Numbered from the stretch's first letter, positions 1-7,722 are shown. The stretch: 41,014 nt of DNA from Clostridia bacterium (GCA_029098265.1 JAQXNZ010000008.1:1-41014); one strand, 5' to 3'. Numbers and translations: made by a program. The notes: generated by a model from the letters alone, not told the origin.

Positions 1-4
1 ATCG

Positions 5-44
5 AAAAATAAAAAAGTCCCTTCAGCCATATGGCTAAAGGGAC
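5..44 (-). terminator. Rho-independent terminator of the 43-aa peptide gene
   Basis: Read on the minus strand, a near-perfect stem (arms GTCCCTTTAGCC and GGCTGAAGGGAC around ATAT) is followed by a T-rich tract, TTTTTTATTTTT. It lies 34 bases after the stop codon of the small gene at 78-209. Confidence 0.85.
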
Positions 45-66
45 CCGAAGTTCATATTATAGCAGA

Positions 67-94
67 TTGCTGTCCGCTTATACGATTATATATT
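67..94 (+). promoter_or_regulatory. Possible antisense promoter facing the 43-aa peptide gene
   Basis: TTGCTG, a 16-base spacer and TATATT lie on the plus strand over the 3' end of the peptide gene. A transcript from here would run antisense through the coding region. A convergent antisense RNA overlapping the 3' end is the usual layout of type I toxin-antitoxin loci. The match is moderate and such boxes arise by chance in AT-rich DNA, so this is only a candidate. Confidence 0.25.
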
Positions 95-209
95 GCTTCG
101 TTGTCTTTGCCGATATGCCCGACTGAATTTTATCAACACTAACATCCCCATCACTAATAATGATGAGGTTAATAATGCTAATAATAATTGCGAGCATTGA
201 CATTGACAT
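78..209 (-). CDS. Small hydrophobic peptide (43 aa), possible type I toxin-like membrane peptide
   Basis: This gene is short but has every signal of real expression. A ribosome site (AGAAAGG) precedes ATG at 209, a perfect consensus promoter lies at 281-309, and a strong terminator follows at 5-44. The peptide starts MSMSMLAIIISIINLIII, so residues 5-18 form one very hydrophobic segment rich in Ile and Leu. A polar tail with Asp, Lys and Gln follows, ending YIIV. One short hydrophobic helix plus a charged tail, encoded alone, is the general form of type I toxins and other small membrane peptides of Firmicutes. I do not recognise a specific family, and a leader or regulatory peptide is also possible. 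No partner gene is visible; a candidate antisense promoter lies at 67-94. Confidence 0.6.
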   Translation of the reverse strand: MSMSMLAIIISIINLIIISDGDVSVDKIQSGISAKTTKQYIIV

Positions 210-280
210 ACGACTAAAATCCTTTCTGAAAAATAATAAATTTTGCTAAACTTTATTTCATATTCGTTTTATTGTTTGGT

Positions 281-309
281 ATTATACAGGCGTACAATAT
301 TTTTGTCAA
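281..309 (-). promoter_or_regulatory. Consensus sigma-A promoter of the 43-aa peptide gene
   Basis: On the minus strand the -35 box TTGACA (309-304) and the -10 box TATAAT (286-281) are both perfect and separated by 17 bases. Transcription would start near 274, giving a leader of about 65 bases before the ATG at 209. No other promoter in the window is this close to consensus. Confidence 0.85.
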
Positions 310-460
310 TAAAAAGTTTTTCAGATATAAATATTAGGTTTTTGCCGTAAAATCAAGGTTTTTCAAAGATACATTAAATTTATTAATGCATTTATTTTTA
401 TAATTAATGCCAAATAATTCATTGAGCTTTAAAACTATCATAGCTATAAATTTCAGTGCA

Positions 461-487
461 AAAAAATAAGCCCCTGATACGAGGCTT
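461..487 (-). terminator. Terminator of the tmRNA gene
   Basis: On the minus strand, arms AAGCCTC and GGGGCTT (one G-T pair) around GTATCA are followed by ATTTTTTT. The hairpin starts seven bases after the mature tmRNA 3' end. Confidence 0.85.
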
Positions 488-493
488 AAAGAG

Positions 494-845
494 TGGAGCT
501 GAGGAGAATCGAACTCCTGTCCGAAAACCCATCGGCAAAGACTTCTCCCATCACAGACTATCTTTTGAAATTCCCATCACGAGCCGCCGACAGTCAGGCT
601 GTCCGATCCGGTAGCTTCATCAATCTTTTTCCGCCGCAAAGCTTAGGCGGAAAAGGTCCTCACAAAGTCGACGCCGGTTACCGGAACTGTGAGCAATTCC
701 GGGCCGACGAGCCGCACTTAGGCAGCTACTAATTCTGTATTGTTGTCGTTTCTTTTTAAAAGGTTACGGCCTTGATACGCAGTTGACCGATGCTGCGGAT
801 GGCTATCTCAGCTTTCAAGACTCCCGTCGAAACCATTACAGCCCC
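494..845 (-). ncRNA. ssrA: tmRNA (ssrA), proteolysis tag DNNTELVAA
   Basis: tmRNA rescues stalled ribosomes by acting as alanyl-tRNA and then as a short message. The 5' end GGGGCTGTAATGGTTTCGAC pairs with the 3' end CAGCTCC-A to form the acceptor stem, and a T-loop (GTTCGATTC) lies near the 3' end. The CCA is not encoded: the discriminator A is followed by CTC. The tag frame reads GAC AAC AAT ACA GAA TTA GTA GCT GCC TAA (747-718), giving A-DNNTELVAA once the tRNA-borne Ala is added. GAC as resume codon is inferred from the AAAAAGAAAC context just before it. The smpB stop codon is only 12 bases upstream, so smpB and ssrA are probably co-transcribed. Confidence 0.97.
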
Positions 846-857
846 ATGTGAGAGTGC

Positions 858-1331
858 TCAAAGAGTCAGATTACGGATTTTGAATTCCTTTTCCGCCTCT
901 CTGCGCTGATCGTTTTTGGCAATGGTCTGCCTCTTGTCATAGAGCTTTTTGCCCTTGGCAATGCCGATGTCCACCTTCACAAGTCCATGATCAAAGTATA
1001 CCCTGAGGGGCACCACCGTATAGCCCGTTGCGGTAACTGCGGCGGCAATCTTGTTTATCTCATGCTTATGAAGCAACAGACGTCTTGTTCTGAGGGGCTC
1101 CTTATTGAATATGTTGCCCTGCTCATAGGGACTGATATGCATATTGTAGATAAAGGCAGACCCGTTTTCTATCCTGATAAAGCTCTCCTTAAGGGAGCAT
1201 TTGCCAAGACGCAGACTCTTGACCTCTGTTCCTGCAAGGGAAATTCCTGCCTGGTAGGTCTCCTCGATAAAATAATCGTGGTAAGCCTTTTTATTCTGGG
1301 CAATAAGCCTTGATGTCTTTTCCTTTCCCAT
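858..1331 (-). CDS. smpB: SsrA-binding protein SmpB
   Basis: SmpB binds the tRNA-like domain of tmRNA and delivers it to stalled ribosomes in the cytoplasm. The protein shows the family core: an N-terminal [28 protein letters not shown], the GNIFN region, and a basic C-terminal tail with [15 protein letters not shown] start it at ATG 1331 (157 aa), because GGAGG lies seven bases upstream. An in-frame GTG at 1337 overlaps the ribosome site too closely to be used. The tmRNA follows immediately downstream on the same strand, which fits a joint trans-translation unit. RNase R, often the neighbour upstream, is absent here. Confidence 0.97.
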   Translation of the reverse strand: MGKEKTSRLIAQNKKAYHDYFIEETYQAGISLAGTEVKSLRLGKCSLKESFIRIENGSAFIYNMHISPYEQGNIFNKEPLRTRRLLLHKHEINKIAAAVTATGYTVVPLRVYFDHGLVKVDIGIAKGKKLYDKRQTIAKNDQRREAEKEFKIRNLTL

Positions 1332-1496
1332 ATGCACACCTCCGTATTGTGATTATAGCATAATCTTTTCAAAATTCAATTACAAATTCATTACAAATGA
1401 CGACACAGGCCTGCACTGTTTAGAATTATCCGTTTATCCAAGGCATATGGGGTTATATTATGCCTAATTATTAACGCCGAAAACAATTAAGTTTCA

Positions 1497-1525
1497 TTGC
1501 ATATCGGCTTCCTTTGCTGTAAAAT
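1497..1525 (+). promoter_or_regulatory. Sigma-A promoter of the ABC-F gene
   Basis: TTGCAT, a 17-base spacer and TAAAAT lie 31 bases before the ABC-F start codon at 1556. Confidence 0.6.
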
Positions 1526-1555
1526 CTATGTTATAAACTCAAAGGAGAATCCAAT

Positions 1556-3457
1556 ATGAATCTGCTTACAGTCGAGGGCATAAGCAAAGCCTTCGGAGAC
1601 AAAAAAATATTTGACGAAGTGACCTTCGGTATTGACGCCGGTGATAAGGTCGGAGTAATAGGCATAAATGGCACGGGCAAGTCCACCCTGCTTAAAATAA
1701 TAGCAGGCGAGGAAATCGCCGACAGCGGACAGATTGTAAAAATGAACGGTCTGCGTATAGGCTATCTTCCCCAGACGCCAGATTTTGACCCTGAGGACAC
1801 CGTTCTCGGTCAGGTATTCAACTGTGACAATCCAGTTATAAAGCTAATAAAGGAGTACGAACAGGCAGTCCGTGACGTAGAGCTTGGCGGCGGCAGTGAG
1901 GCCGAAAAAAGGCTCTATGCCATAAATGACAAAATGGATGCCGCCAACGCATGGAATCTTGAAAGCGATGCCAAAACAATACTTACCAAATTGAATATAA
2001 ACGATTACTACAAAAAGGCGGGAACCCTTTCCGGCGGACAAATAAAGCGAATGGCACTGGCAAGGGCGCTTATCACTCCCGTTGATCTGCTCATACTGGA
2101 CGAGCCGACAAACCATATTGATAACGAATCCATAGACTGGCTGGAAAAATATCTTGCCAAATACAAGGGCGCTCTGCTTATGGTCACCCATGACAGGTAC
2201 TTCCTTGACAGGGTTGTAAATAAGACCCTGGAGCTGGACGAGGCAAAGCTCTACTGCTATACAACCAATTACAGCGGCTTTCTCGAGGCCAAGGCCATGC
2301 GTGAGGAGCTGGCGGCGGCAAACGAAAGAAAGCGCAGAAACTTCCTCCGTACAGAATTGGAATGGGTACGCAGAGGAGCCCAGGCCAGAAGCACAAAGCA
2401 GAAGGCAAGGCTTGAGCGTTTCCGCGAAACAGCGGCAATAAAAGCGCCTAAGGAGAAGGAAAAGCTTGAAATAAGTTCCGCTTCCGCAAGGCTCGGTAGA
2501 AAAACAATAATAGCCGAAAACATCAGCAAATCCTTTGACGGTGTAAAGTACATCGATGATTTCAGCTATATAATACTCAAGCATGACCGTATCGGCATAA
2601 TCGGCCCCAACGGCTGCGGAAAGTCCACCTTGCTTAACATGCTGACGGGTCAGCTTGCGCCGGACTCAGGTCATGTGGAATTCGGAGAAACTGTAAAGCT
2701 TGGCATATTCGCCCAGCATAACGAGGTAATGGACCCGGAACAAAGAGTAATCGATTATATAAAGGATACCGCAGAATATGTTCAGACCGCCGACGGCAGA
2801 ATATCCGCTTCACAGATGCTAGAAAAATTCCTGTTCAATCCGTCAATGCAGTATTCGCCCATCGGAAAGCTGTCGGGCGGAGAAAAACGCAGACTGTATC
2901 TGCTTAAGGTTCTCATAGACGCCCCCAATATACTGTTTTTGGACGAGCCTACCAATGACCTGGATATAGAGACCCTTGCCATACTGGAGGATTATCTTGA
3001 TATATTCAACGGTGCGGTTGTTGCCGTAAGTCATGACAGATACTTCCTTGACAAGACCGCCGACCGCATATTTGCCTTTGAAGGCGGCGGAAAAATACGT
3101 CAGTATGAGGGCGGCTACAGCGACTATTTAAGACAGTATGAGGAAAGGCATGTACATGATGAGCCTGTAAAAAAGGAAAAGCCCGTTCAGGAAAAGCGTC
3201 CTGCGGAAAAGCCTCTTAAAATGACCTATCACGAACAGAAGGAATTTGAGACCATAAATGAGCGCATTGAGGTTCTTGAAAAGGCCATAGCAGACACCGA
3301 AGCCGAAATGTCGGGTATTACAACAGACTATGTGAAGCTTCAGGAGCTGACCGAGAAAAAGGACAGTCTCGAAGCCGAGCTTGAGGAAGCTATGGATAGG
3401 TGGGTATATCTCAATGAGCTTTCGGAGAAGATAGAGGAAAACAAGCGAAAAAGATAA
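1556..3457 (+). CDS. ABC-F family ATPase with C-terminal coiled coil (Uup-like)
   Basis: ABC-F proteins are soluble twin ATPases that act on the ribosome, in translation control or antibiotic protection, not in transport. Both cassettes are intact. The first has Walker A GINGTGKST (about residues 36-44), signature LSGGQ and Walker B LLILDEPTNHID. The second has GPNGCGKST, LSGGEKRR and ILFLDEPTNDLD. The charged linker between them (about residues 235-310, rich in Arg, Lys and Glu) is the P-site tRNA interaction motif region. About 75 C-terminal residues form a charged coiled coil of the kind found in Uup. There is no membrane segment. The ribosome site is AAAGGAG and the gene appears monocistronic. 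The exact subfamily cannot be fixed by eye. Confidence 0.93.
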   Translation: MNLLTVEGISKAFGDKKIFDEVTFGIDAGDKVGVIGINGTGKSTLLKIIAGEEIADSGQIVKMNGLRIGYLPQTPDFDPEDTVLGQVFNCDNPVIKLIKEYEQAVRDVELGGGSEAEKRLYAINDKMDAANAWNLESDAKTILTKLNINDYYKKAGTLSGGQIKRMALARALITPVDLLILDEPTNHIDNESIDWLEKYLAKYKGALLMVTHDRYFLDRVVNKTLELDEAKLYCYTTNYSGFLEAKAMREELAAANERKRRNFLRTELEWVRRGAQARSTKQKARLERFRETAAIKAPKEKEKLEISSASARLGRKTIIAENISKSFDGVKYIDDFSYIILKHDRIGIIGPNGCGKSTLLNMLTGQLAPDSGHVEFGETVKLGIFAQHNEVMDPEQRVIDYIKDTAEYVQTADGRISASQMLEKFLFNPSMQYSPIGKLSGGEKRRLYLLKVLIDAPNILFLDEPTNDLDIETLAILEDYLDIFNGAVVAVSHDRYFLDKTADRIFAFEGGGKIRQYEGGYSDYLRQYEERHVHDEPVKKEKPVQEKRPAEKPLKMTYHEQKEFETINERIEVLEKAIADTEAEMSGITTDYVKLQELTEKKDSLEAELEEAMDRWVYLNELSEKIEENKRKR

Positions 3458-3461
3458 CAGC

Positions 3462-3498
3462 AAAGGAGCGGGTAAATCATTTGATTTTCCTGCTCCTT
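3462..3498. terminator. Hairpin between convergent genes
   Basis: Arms AAGGAGC and GCTCCTT with A-T rich inner pairing lie between the ABC-F gene and the convergent WG-repeat gene. Neither side has a good T-tract, so it is a weak, possibly two-way terminator. Confidence 0.45.
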
Positions 3499-3511
3499 AA
3501 TAGTTTACATA

Positions 3512-4603
3512 TTAACTCACTTTCAAACTAATAATGCCGAATTTTCCGTTAACTTTAACAGCTGCATAATTGTCTTTAAACCCTCTTGCTTCATCAAATA
3601 TGGCTTCCGTTATTTTATTTCCGTTTTCATCCATATATCCGAATTTTTTGTTTTCACTGTATATGACAGCTTGTGTTTCTCCGGCAAGGCCTGCTCTGTA
3701 ATTATATATGTCTGTAGGCTCTCCTTTGTCATCATAATAATTTGACACATGCCTATGACCGCTGCACTGTGTTGAGTTTTCGTCTTCAACAATTATTTCT
3801 GTCATAAATCCAAATCCGTTTATATCTTCAAGGTTCTCAGCAAAGAAAGGCTGACTTTCCAGTGCAATTGTCTTCAATACATTTCCTTCCTTGTCCATCA
3901 CGCAAACACCATTATCCGATGATACAAATGCTGTTCCGTTATTAAAATTGCCGCCGTTTCTGCTATTGGTTTTAAAAACAGTATTCCCGTTTTTATCAAT
4001 GTAACCGAGCGTTCCTTCTTCATATACTGCGGCAAGCCCTTCTCTGAACCTCTGCGCCTGTCTGTATTTAGCTCTTATGACCTTTTCGCCCTTCATGTTT
4101 ATATAGCCGTACATATGATTTGTTGTCTCGTAGACTGCCATGCCGTCACTGAAGCTTCCCGCTTCATACAGAGTGCATGGAATAACCAGCGTTCCTGTTT
4201 TATCTATATATCCGGTCTTTTTATAGCTTGTTACCGCCGCCAATCCTTCCGAAAACGGTTCAATGCTGTCATAAAGCTCCCCGACTACCTCTTTTCCCTC
4301 AAAATTAACTACTTTAATTTTTTGGATACCGGGTACTTCAAACAGACCTTCACCCAGATAAGTCATGTACTTATAATCAAATTTTTTTAGCTTTTCATTT
4401 TTACAGTCATAAATATATGTTGTGCTGTCGTCATTAACAATATCAAGCTTAAAATACCCGTCGCCCATATTTTCAATATCACTGAAATCCGGTTTGGCCA
4501 CCCACTCTATAGTTTTTTCGGAGATGCCCTGTTCAGCATAGGCAGGCATTGTTATGCTGAACACCGCCGCCAAAACAGCAGCTGCTAAACTGTATTTTTT
4601 CAT
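3512..4603 (-). CDS. Secreted WG-repeat protein
   Basis: An N-terminal signal peptide (MKK, a hydrophobic stretch rich in Ala, Val and Leu, then AYA before residue 24) predicts export. The mature part carries several WG-type repeats of the form GYIDKTGTLVI, GYINMKGEKVI, GYIDKNGNTVF and GYMDENGNKI, each followed by an acidic/aromatic segment such as FSDGMAVY or FREGLAAVY. WG repeats build beta-rich, probably ligand- or wall-interacting surfaces; their exact role is unknown. There is no lipobox and no C-terminal anchor, so the protein is probably released or loosely wall-bound. It has its own promoter at 4624-4652 and AAGGATG as ribosome site. Confidence 0.85.
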   Translation of the reverse strand: MKKYSLAAAVLAAVFSITMPAYAEQGISEKTIEWVAKPDFSDIENMGDGYFKLDIVNDDSTTYIYDCKNEKLKKFDYKYMTYLGEGLFEVPGIQKIKVVNFEGKEVVGELYDSIEPFSEGLAAVTSYKKTGYIDKTGTLVIPCTLYEAGSFSDGMAVYETTNHMYGYINMKGEKVIRAKYRQAQRFREGLAAVYEEGTLGYIDKNGNTVFKTNSRNGGNFNNGTAFVSSDNGVCVMDKEGNVLKTIALESQPFFAENLEDINGFGFMTEIIVEDENSTQCSGHRHVSNYYDDKGEPTDIYNYRAGLAGETQAVIYSENKKFGYMDENGNKITEAIFDEARGFKDNYAAVKVNGKFGIISLKVS

Positions 4604-4623
4604 ATTATCACATCCTTAAATAC

Positions 4624-4652
4624 AGTATAGTCTGCTATATACCGTATTTCAA
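4624..4652 (-). promoter_or_regulatory. Sigma-A promoter of the WG-repeat gene
   Basis: On the minus strand, TTGAAA (4652-4647), 17 bases and TATACT (4629-4624) lie 20 bases before the start codon. Confidence 0.7.
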
Positions 4653-4700
4653 TTACCGGCATATTTCATTCATGTTACATTCTAATTACAAGTATAAAGA

Positions 4701-4720
4701 CGGCAGGAAAATCCCTGCCG
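4701..4720. terminator. Terminator after the UxaA-type large subunit
   Basis: Perfect arms CGGCAGG and CCTGCCG. On the minus strand TCTTTATACTT follows; on the plus strand CTGTTTTT follows. It most likely ends the lyase transcript. Confidence 0.7.
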
Positions 4721-4729
4721 CTGTTTTTA

Positions 4730-5893
4730 TCAGTATGTATATCCCGTTCTGAAAATACCAAACTCCCTGTGTCCGAGGGCCTCTGCCTTTGTATATTCGC
4801 CGTTGCAGACGTCTATCATCAGTTCAAAGAGCTCCTTGCCCATATCCGAAAGCTTCACGCCGTCGGTAATTATTTTTCCTGCGTTAATGTCGATATTATC
4901 GGTCATTTTGTTATATGTGCCTGTGTTGCCCGTTATCTTGATTACCGGTGCAATGGGGCTTCCCGTAGGCGTTCCTCTGCCTGTGGAGAATACAATTATC
5001 TGCGCTCCGCCTGCCACCATGCCGGTTATGGAGTCAATATCCTGTCCGGGAGTATCCATGAAGTACAGACCCTTTTTGTCATAGGGCAGTTCCTCGGCAT
5101 ATTCCAGTGTGCCCATGAACGTGCTCTTTCCTGCCTTATGCATACAGCCGAGGGATTTTTCCTCTATGGTAGTAAGTCCGCCGGCCTTGTTTCCGGGCGT
5201 AGGCTGACCCTCTCTCAAATCGTGGCCTGCCGCATAGGAACGATCCTCTACCCTTTTTACCATGTATAAGAATTTATCTCTTTCCTTTTCATCGGCAAAT
5301 CGTCTTGCCAGTATATGCTCCGCACCTATACACTCGGTTGTTTCACTTAATATACTGCTGCCGCCCGCATTTACAAGCATGTCGGAGGCAACGCCTATTG
5401 TGGGGTTAGATGCAAGGCCGCTGGTGGGGTCACTGCCGCCGCATTCCAGACCAAGTATTATTTCGCTGATGTCAAACTCCACCTTGTTCTGTTTGGCTAT
5501 CTCCCTTGCCATTTTGCCGGCTATCTCGACGCCTCTTGCCACTGTCTTGGCAGAGCCGCCCTCCTCCTGGATAACGATATATTCCACCGGCTTGCCGCTT
5601 TCGGCTATTCCGTCGGCTATTTCCTTGGCCTGTATTCCTTCACAGCCCAGTCCCACCACAAGGGCAGCACCCACGTTGGGGTTTTTGCCGAAGCCGACAA
5701 GGGTTCTCTTTGTTGTGTCAAAGTCTTCGCCTATCTCACAGCAGCCGTGCTGATGAGGTATCGCTATGGCTCCGTTTACAAGCTTTGCTATGTTTACCGC
5801 CGTTTCGCCGGCGCATACCGAAGCAGGAATTATAAGCAGGTGGTTTCTTATGCCGTATCTTCCGTTTTCTCTTTTATATCCCATCAATTTCAT
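4730..5893 (-). CDS. UxaA-family lyase, large subunit (altronate dehydratase / sulfolactate sulfo-lyase type)
   Basis: This is the catalytic part of the UxaA family, whose members remove water (altronate, galactarate) or sulfite (sulfolactate, SuyB) from 2-hydroxy sugar acids. Seen in the sequence: the start GYKRENGRYGIRNHLLIIP, HQHGCCEIGED, LGCEGI, LGLECGGSDPTSGL with the family's conserved cysteine, and FMDTPGQD. The length, 387 aa, fits the large subunit without the SAF domain, which is encoded by the gene just upstream; stop and start overlap as ATGA (5893-5890). No uronate pathway gene lies nearby, so the substrate is open. SuyAB, which is always split into two such proteins, is a fair alternative to altronate dehydratase. 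Confidence 0.88.
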   Translation of the reverse strand: MKLMGYKRENGRYGIRNHLLIIPASVCAGETAVNIAKLVNGAIAIPHQHGCCEIGEDFDTTKRTLVGFGKNPNVGAALVVGLGCEGIQAKEIADGIAESGKPVEYIVIQEEGGSAKTVARGVEIAGKMAREIAKQNKVEFDISEIILGLECGGSDPTSGLASNPTIGVASDMLVNAGGSSILSETTECIGAEHILARRFADEKERDKFLYMVKRVEDRSYAAGHDLREGQPTPGNKAGGLTTIEEKSLGCMHKAGKSTFMGTLEYAEELPYDKKGLYFMDTPGQDIDSITGMVAGGAQIIVFSTGRGTPTGSPIAPVIKITGNTGTYNKMTDNIDINAGKIITDGVKLSDMGKELFELMIDVCNGEYTKAEALGHREFGIFRTGYTY

Positions 5894-6183
5894 AATGAAC
5901 CGCCCTCCTGTTTTTTGTCTCCTCTGCCTCTTGTGCTTTCGCAGTTATGTACATGTACATAATCTCCCTTTTTTATATCGGCTGTGGCCTTTCCGATTAC
6001 CTCTCCGTATTTGTAGCACAGTCCGCCTGCTGGTATGTCCTTAACGGCCATTTTGTGGAACTGGGGAATATCCGCTCCCGCAGTAATTACTTCTCCGTCA
6101 AGCTGAACGGCTTCACCCTTTTTGATGTCTCTGAGGCAGGTCACGAGGTTATCCTTCTCATCGATGTGCAGAATAGCTTCCAT
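5890..6183 (-). CDS. UxaA-family lyase, small subunit (SAF domain)
   Basis: This 97-residue SAF-fold protein corresponds to the N-terminal domain of fused UxaA enzymes, or to SuyA. It shows the typical opening AILHIDEKDNLVTCLRDIKKGE, AGADIPQFHKMAVKDI with a conserved His, and the end IKKGDYVHVHNCEST. In this family the small domain helps bind substrate and metal next to the large subunit. Its stop overlaps the large-subunit start by four bases, so the two are translationally coupled. The ribosome site AAGGAGAG lies before ATG 6183. Confidence 0.88.
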   Translation of the reverse strand: MEAILHIDEKDNLVTCLRDIKKGEAVQLDGEVITAGADIPQFHKMAVKDIPAGGLCYKYGEVIGKATADIKKGDYVHVHNCESTRGRGDKKQEGGSL

Positions 6184-6346
6184 AAAGATCTCTCCTTAAT
6201 ATATATTTTTAGTTAATTAGGCCTGTCATAATACTGTCAGAGGGCAAACCGCACCGGACTGACGCAGAAAATTATGCCTTTTGTATAGCTTAAGTATAAA
6301 TTATTTTTATTGTATATTCAATTGTACAATTTACATATAAAAAATA
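6184..6346. other. Leader region of the UxaA-type operon with a 12-bp palindrome
   Basis: No gene is visible. On the minus strand a weak promoter can be drawn near 6265-6295 (TTATAC, 17 bases, CATAAT). At 6320-6331 lies a perfect palindrome, AATTGTACAATT, which could be an operator for a sugar-acid regulator of the GntR type. The binding protein is not in the window, and the sequence is AT-rich enough for chance. Confidence 0.3.
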
Positions 6347-6611
6347 AGCCTCGGAAAATCCAAGACTATGAGAGTGTCGACAAAGTCGACACTAAGTCGA
6401 AAACAGGTTTTCGACTTGTTTAAATTAATGCATGAATGGCTATTCCATCGGCTTTTCAAAAAGCACGAAAAGCCTTGAAACACGCCATTCTCCTCGGCGA
6501 AGAGCGCGGTCTCCGCCTGCGGATTAAACTTGGAAAACCCTTCGTTTTCCAAACCTTTCCGCTCAAAAAATCAGTTTGTCTACATTATGAAGCCTCGGAA
6601 AATCCGAGGCT
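6347..6611 (-). repeat. Structured intergenic element, copy A, with duplicated terminator hairpin
   Basis: Read on the minus strand it runs: terminator hairpin 6611-6591 (arms AGCCTCGGA and TCCGAGGCT), TGTAGACAAA at 6584, several stem-loops, the invariant hairpin with arm AAGTCGAAAAC, the palindrome GTGTCGACTTTGTCGACAC (6392-6374), and a second copy of the terminator hairpin (6367-6347) followed by TATTTTTT. It shares this order and most of its sequence with the copy at 13981-14267 and, in part, with 39601-39905. No ORF in it looks coding. It lies directly downstream of the minus-strand gene at 6638-6895. Confidence 0.8.
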
Positions 6612-6637
6612 ATTTTAAAATCTATGTCTTTTCTTAC

Positions 6638-6895
6638 TTAATTCATACCTGTCAGTGCCGCATCCGCAATGTGTCTTGCCTTTTGCTCATCGGCTTTTGC
6701 CGCATAAACATAGTACTGGCAGCTGATAGAGTTTATTTCTCCGATTCTGCCCAGTGCAGACCTGTCTTTTCTTGCGCCGTTATTTACGGTTTTTGTAGTA
6801 TATTTTATACCGGCTTCCGAAAGCGCCGTAATTACACGGCTGAATTTTTCAATGTCCAGCGTGGTAAAAACCTCAGCCTTATCCAATCCGAACAC
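6638..6895 (-). CDS. Small protein of unknown function (85 aa) downstream of the siroheme reductase
   Basis: I do not recognise this protein with confidence. I start it at GTG 6895, because GGAGG lies eight bases upstream; a TTG at 6910 is also in frame but would include the ribosome site. It begins VFGLDKAEVFTTLDIEKFSRVITALSEAGIKYTTKTVNN, a beta-alpha-beta pattern resembling the small DUF2007-type domain, followed by CQYYVYAAKADEQKARHIADAAL. It has no membrane segment and no metal motif. It starts 27 bases after the siroheme-reductase gene and is probably in one operon with it. A structured repeat element separates it from the UxaA genes. Confidence 0.7.
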   Translation of the reverse strand: MFGLDKAEVFTTLDIEKFSRVITALSEAGIKYTTKTVNNGARKDRSALGRIGEINSISCQYYVYAAKADEQKARHIADAALTGMN

Positions 6896-6922
6896 AGGCA
6901 ACACCTCCAAGGCATTATGTCA

Positions 6923-7627
6923 TCAGGCAAGGGCAAGAATGTCATCAACAAACTTCTTGTAATCGTCTGTATCCTTTACTCTTTCAAGCGTTACACAGAA
7001 TCTTTCCTTAGCCTGTCCGTGGGCTCTGTAGAACTCAAGACAGATGTCTACAGCCTTAAGGACGTTTTCAGCCTTGATTCTTCCGAGCTCTGTACCCTCG
7101 ACAACCTTTCTTCCTGCTCTGCCGCCTACGAAAATTCTTACCATACCGTTTGGTGCACCCATGATGCCAAGGTCGTTGAACTGTACCTTAACACAGTTAT
7201 TGGGACAGCCTGTTACATTGATTTTGAACTTATGAGGTGCAGGTGCTGCATAGAAAGCGTTATGGATATCCATACCGACCTTCTGTGTATCAACAAGGCC
7301 CCATTTACATTCCGTACCCTTGCAGGGAACAACGGGTCTCACTCTTGCGCCTGTGCCGCCGTAGATAATTCCGGCTTCGTCACACTCTTTCATTACCTTT
7401 TCAATGTCATCATATTTGATTCCGGGTATTTCCATGCTGAAACGTACTGTAGGCATAATTACGCCTGTACCGTATTTCTTGGCAATCTCACAGATTTTCT
7501 CCATTTTTCCGGCTTCCATAACGCCTGCGGGTACAACAAGTCTTACGTTAAAGTTCTCCTTATCTCTCATAAAGATGAAGCCTTTGCCCTTAAGCTCTGC
7601 AATTCTTTCTTCGCTGATTTCAAGCAT
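6923..7627 (-). CDS. Nitrite/sulfite reductase-domain protein (siroheme, 4Fe-4S), one-module form
   Basis: The protein has the ferredoxin-like half domain of siroheme reductases (about residues 25-85) and then the Fe-S/siroheme half. Four cysteines are placed as expected for a 4Fe-4S cluster next to siroheme: C102 and C107 in PCKGTEC, C141 and C145 in GCPNNC. Full NirA/CysI enzymes contain two such modules and exceed 450 residues; this one has a single module of 234 residues, a form found in many anaerobes. It may reduce sulfite or nitrite with an unknown electron donor, but substrate and activity are inferred only from the family. The ribosome site is AAGGAGG. Confidence 0.85.
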   Translation of the reverse strand: MLEISEERIAELKGKGFIFMRDKENFNVRLVVPAGVMEAGKMEKICEIAKKYGTGVIMPTVRFSMEIPGIKYDDIEKVMKECDEAGIIYGGTGARVRPVVPCKGTECKWGLVDTQKVGMDIHNAFYAAPAPHKFKINVTGCPNNCVKVQFNDLGIMGAPNGMVRIFVGGRAGRKVVEGTELGRIKAENVLKAVDICLEFYRAHGQAKERFCVTLERVKDTDDYKKFVDDILALA

Positions 7628-7722
7628 TTTAGTATCCTCCTTAGTTATTATTGAAAAACGCCGATTTAAATTATATAATAGTTTAATATATGGCTACAAT
7701 AAACGATGATGAAAAAGATATA

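Noticed and set aside
493-732. 79-codon plus-strand frame over the tmRNA
   Set aside because: It is the complement of the tmRNA; start and length are accidental.
858-1337. GTG at 1337 as the smpB start
   Set aside because: Only one base separates it from GGAGG; the ATG at 1331 has the correct spacing and fits the usual N-terminus.
1844-2584. 246-codon frame antisense to the first ABC-F gene
   Set aside because: Lies wholly within a well-supported ABC-F gene, has no start signal and no recognisable domain.
6530-7654. 374-codon plus-strand frame across repeat copy A and the siroheme-reductase gene
   Set aside because: It starts in the repeat and is antisense to two real genes; composition and lack of motifs show it is a shadow.
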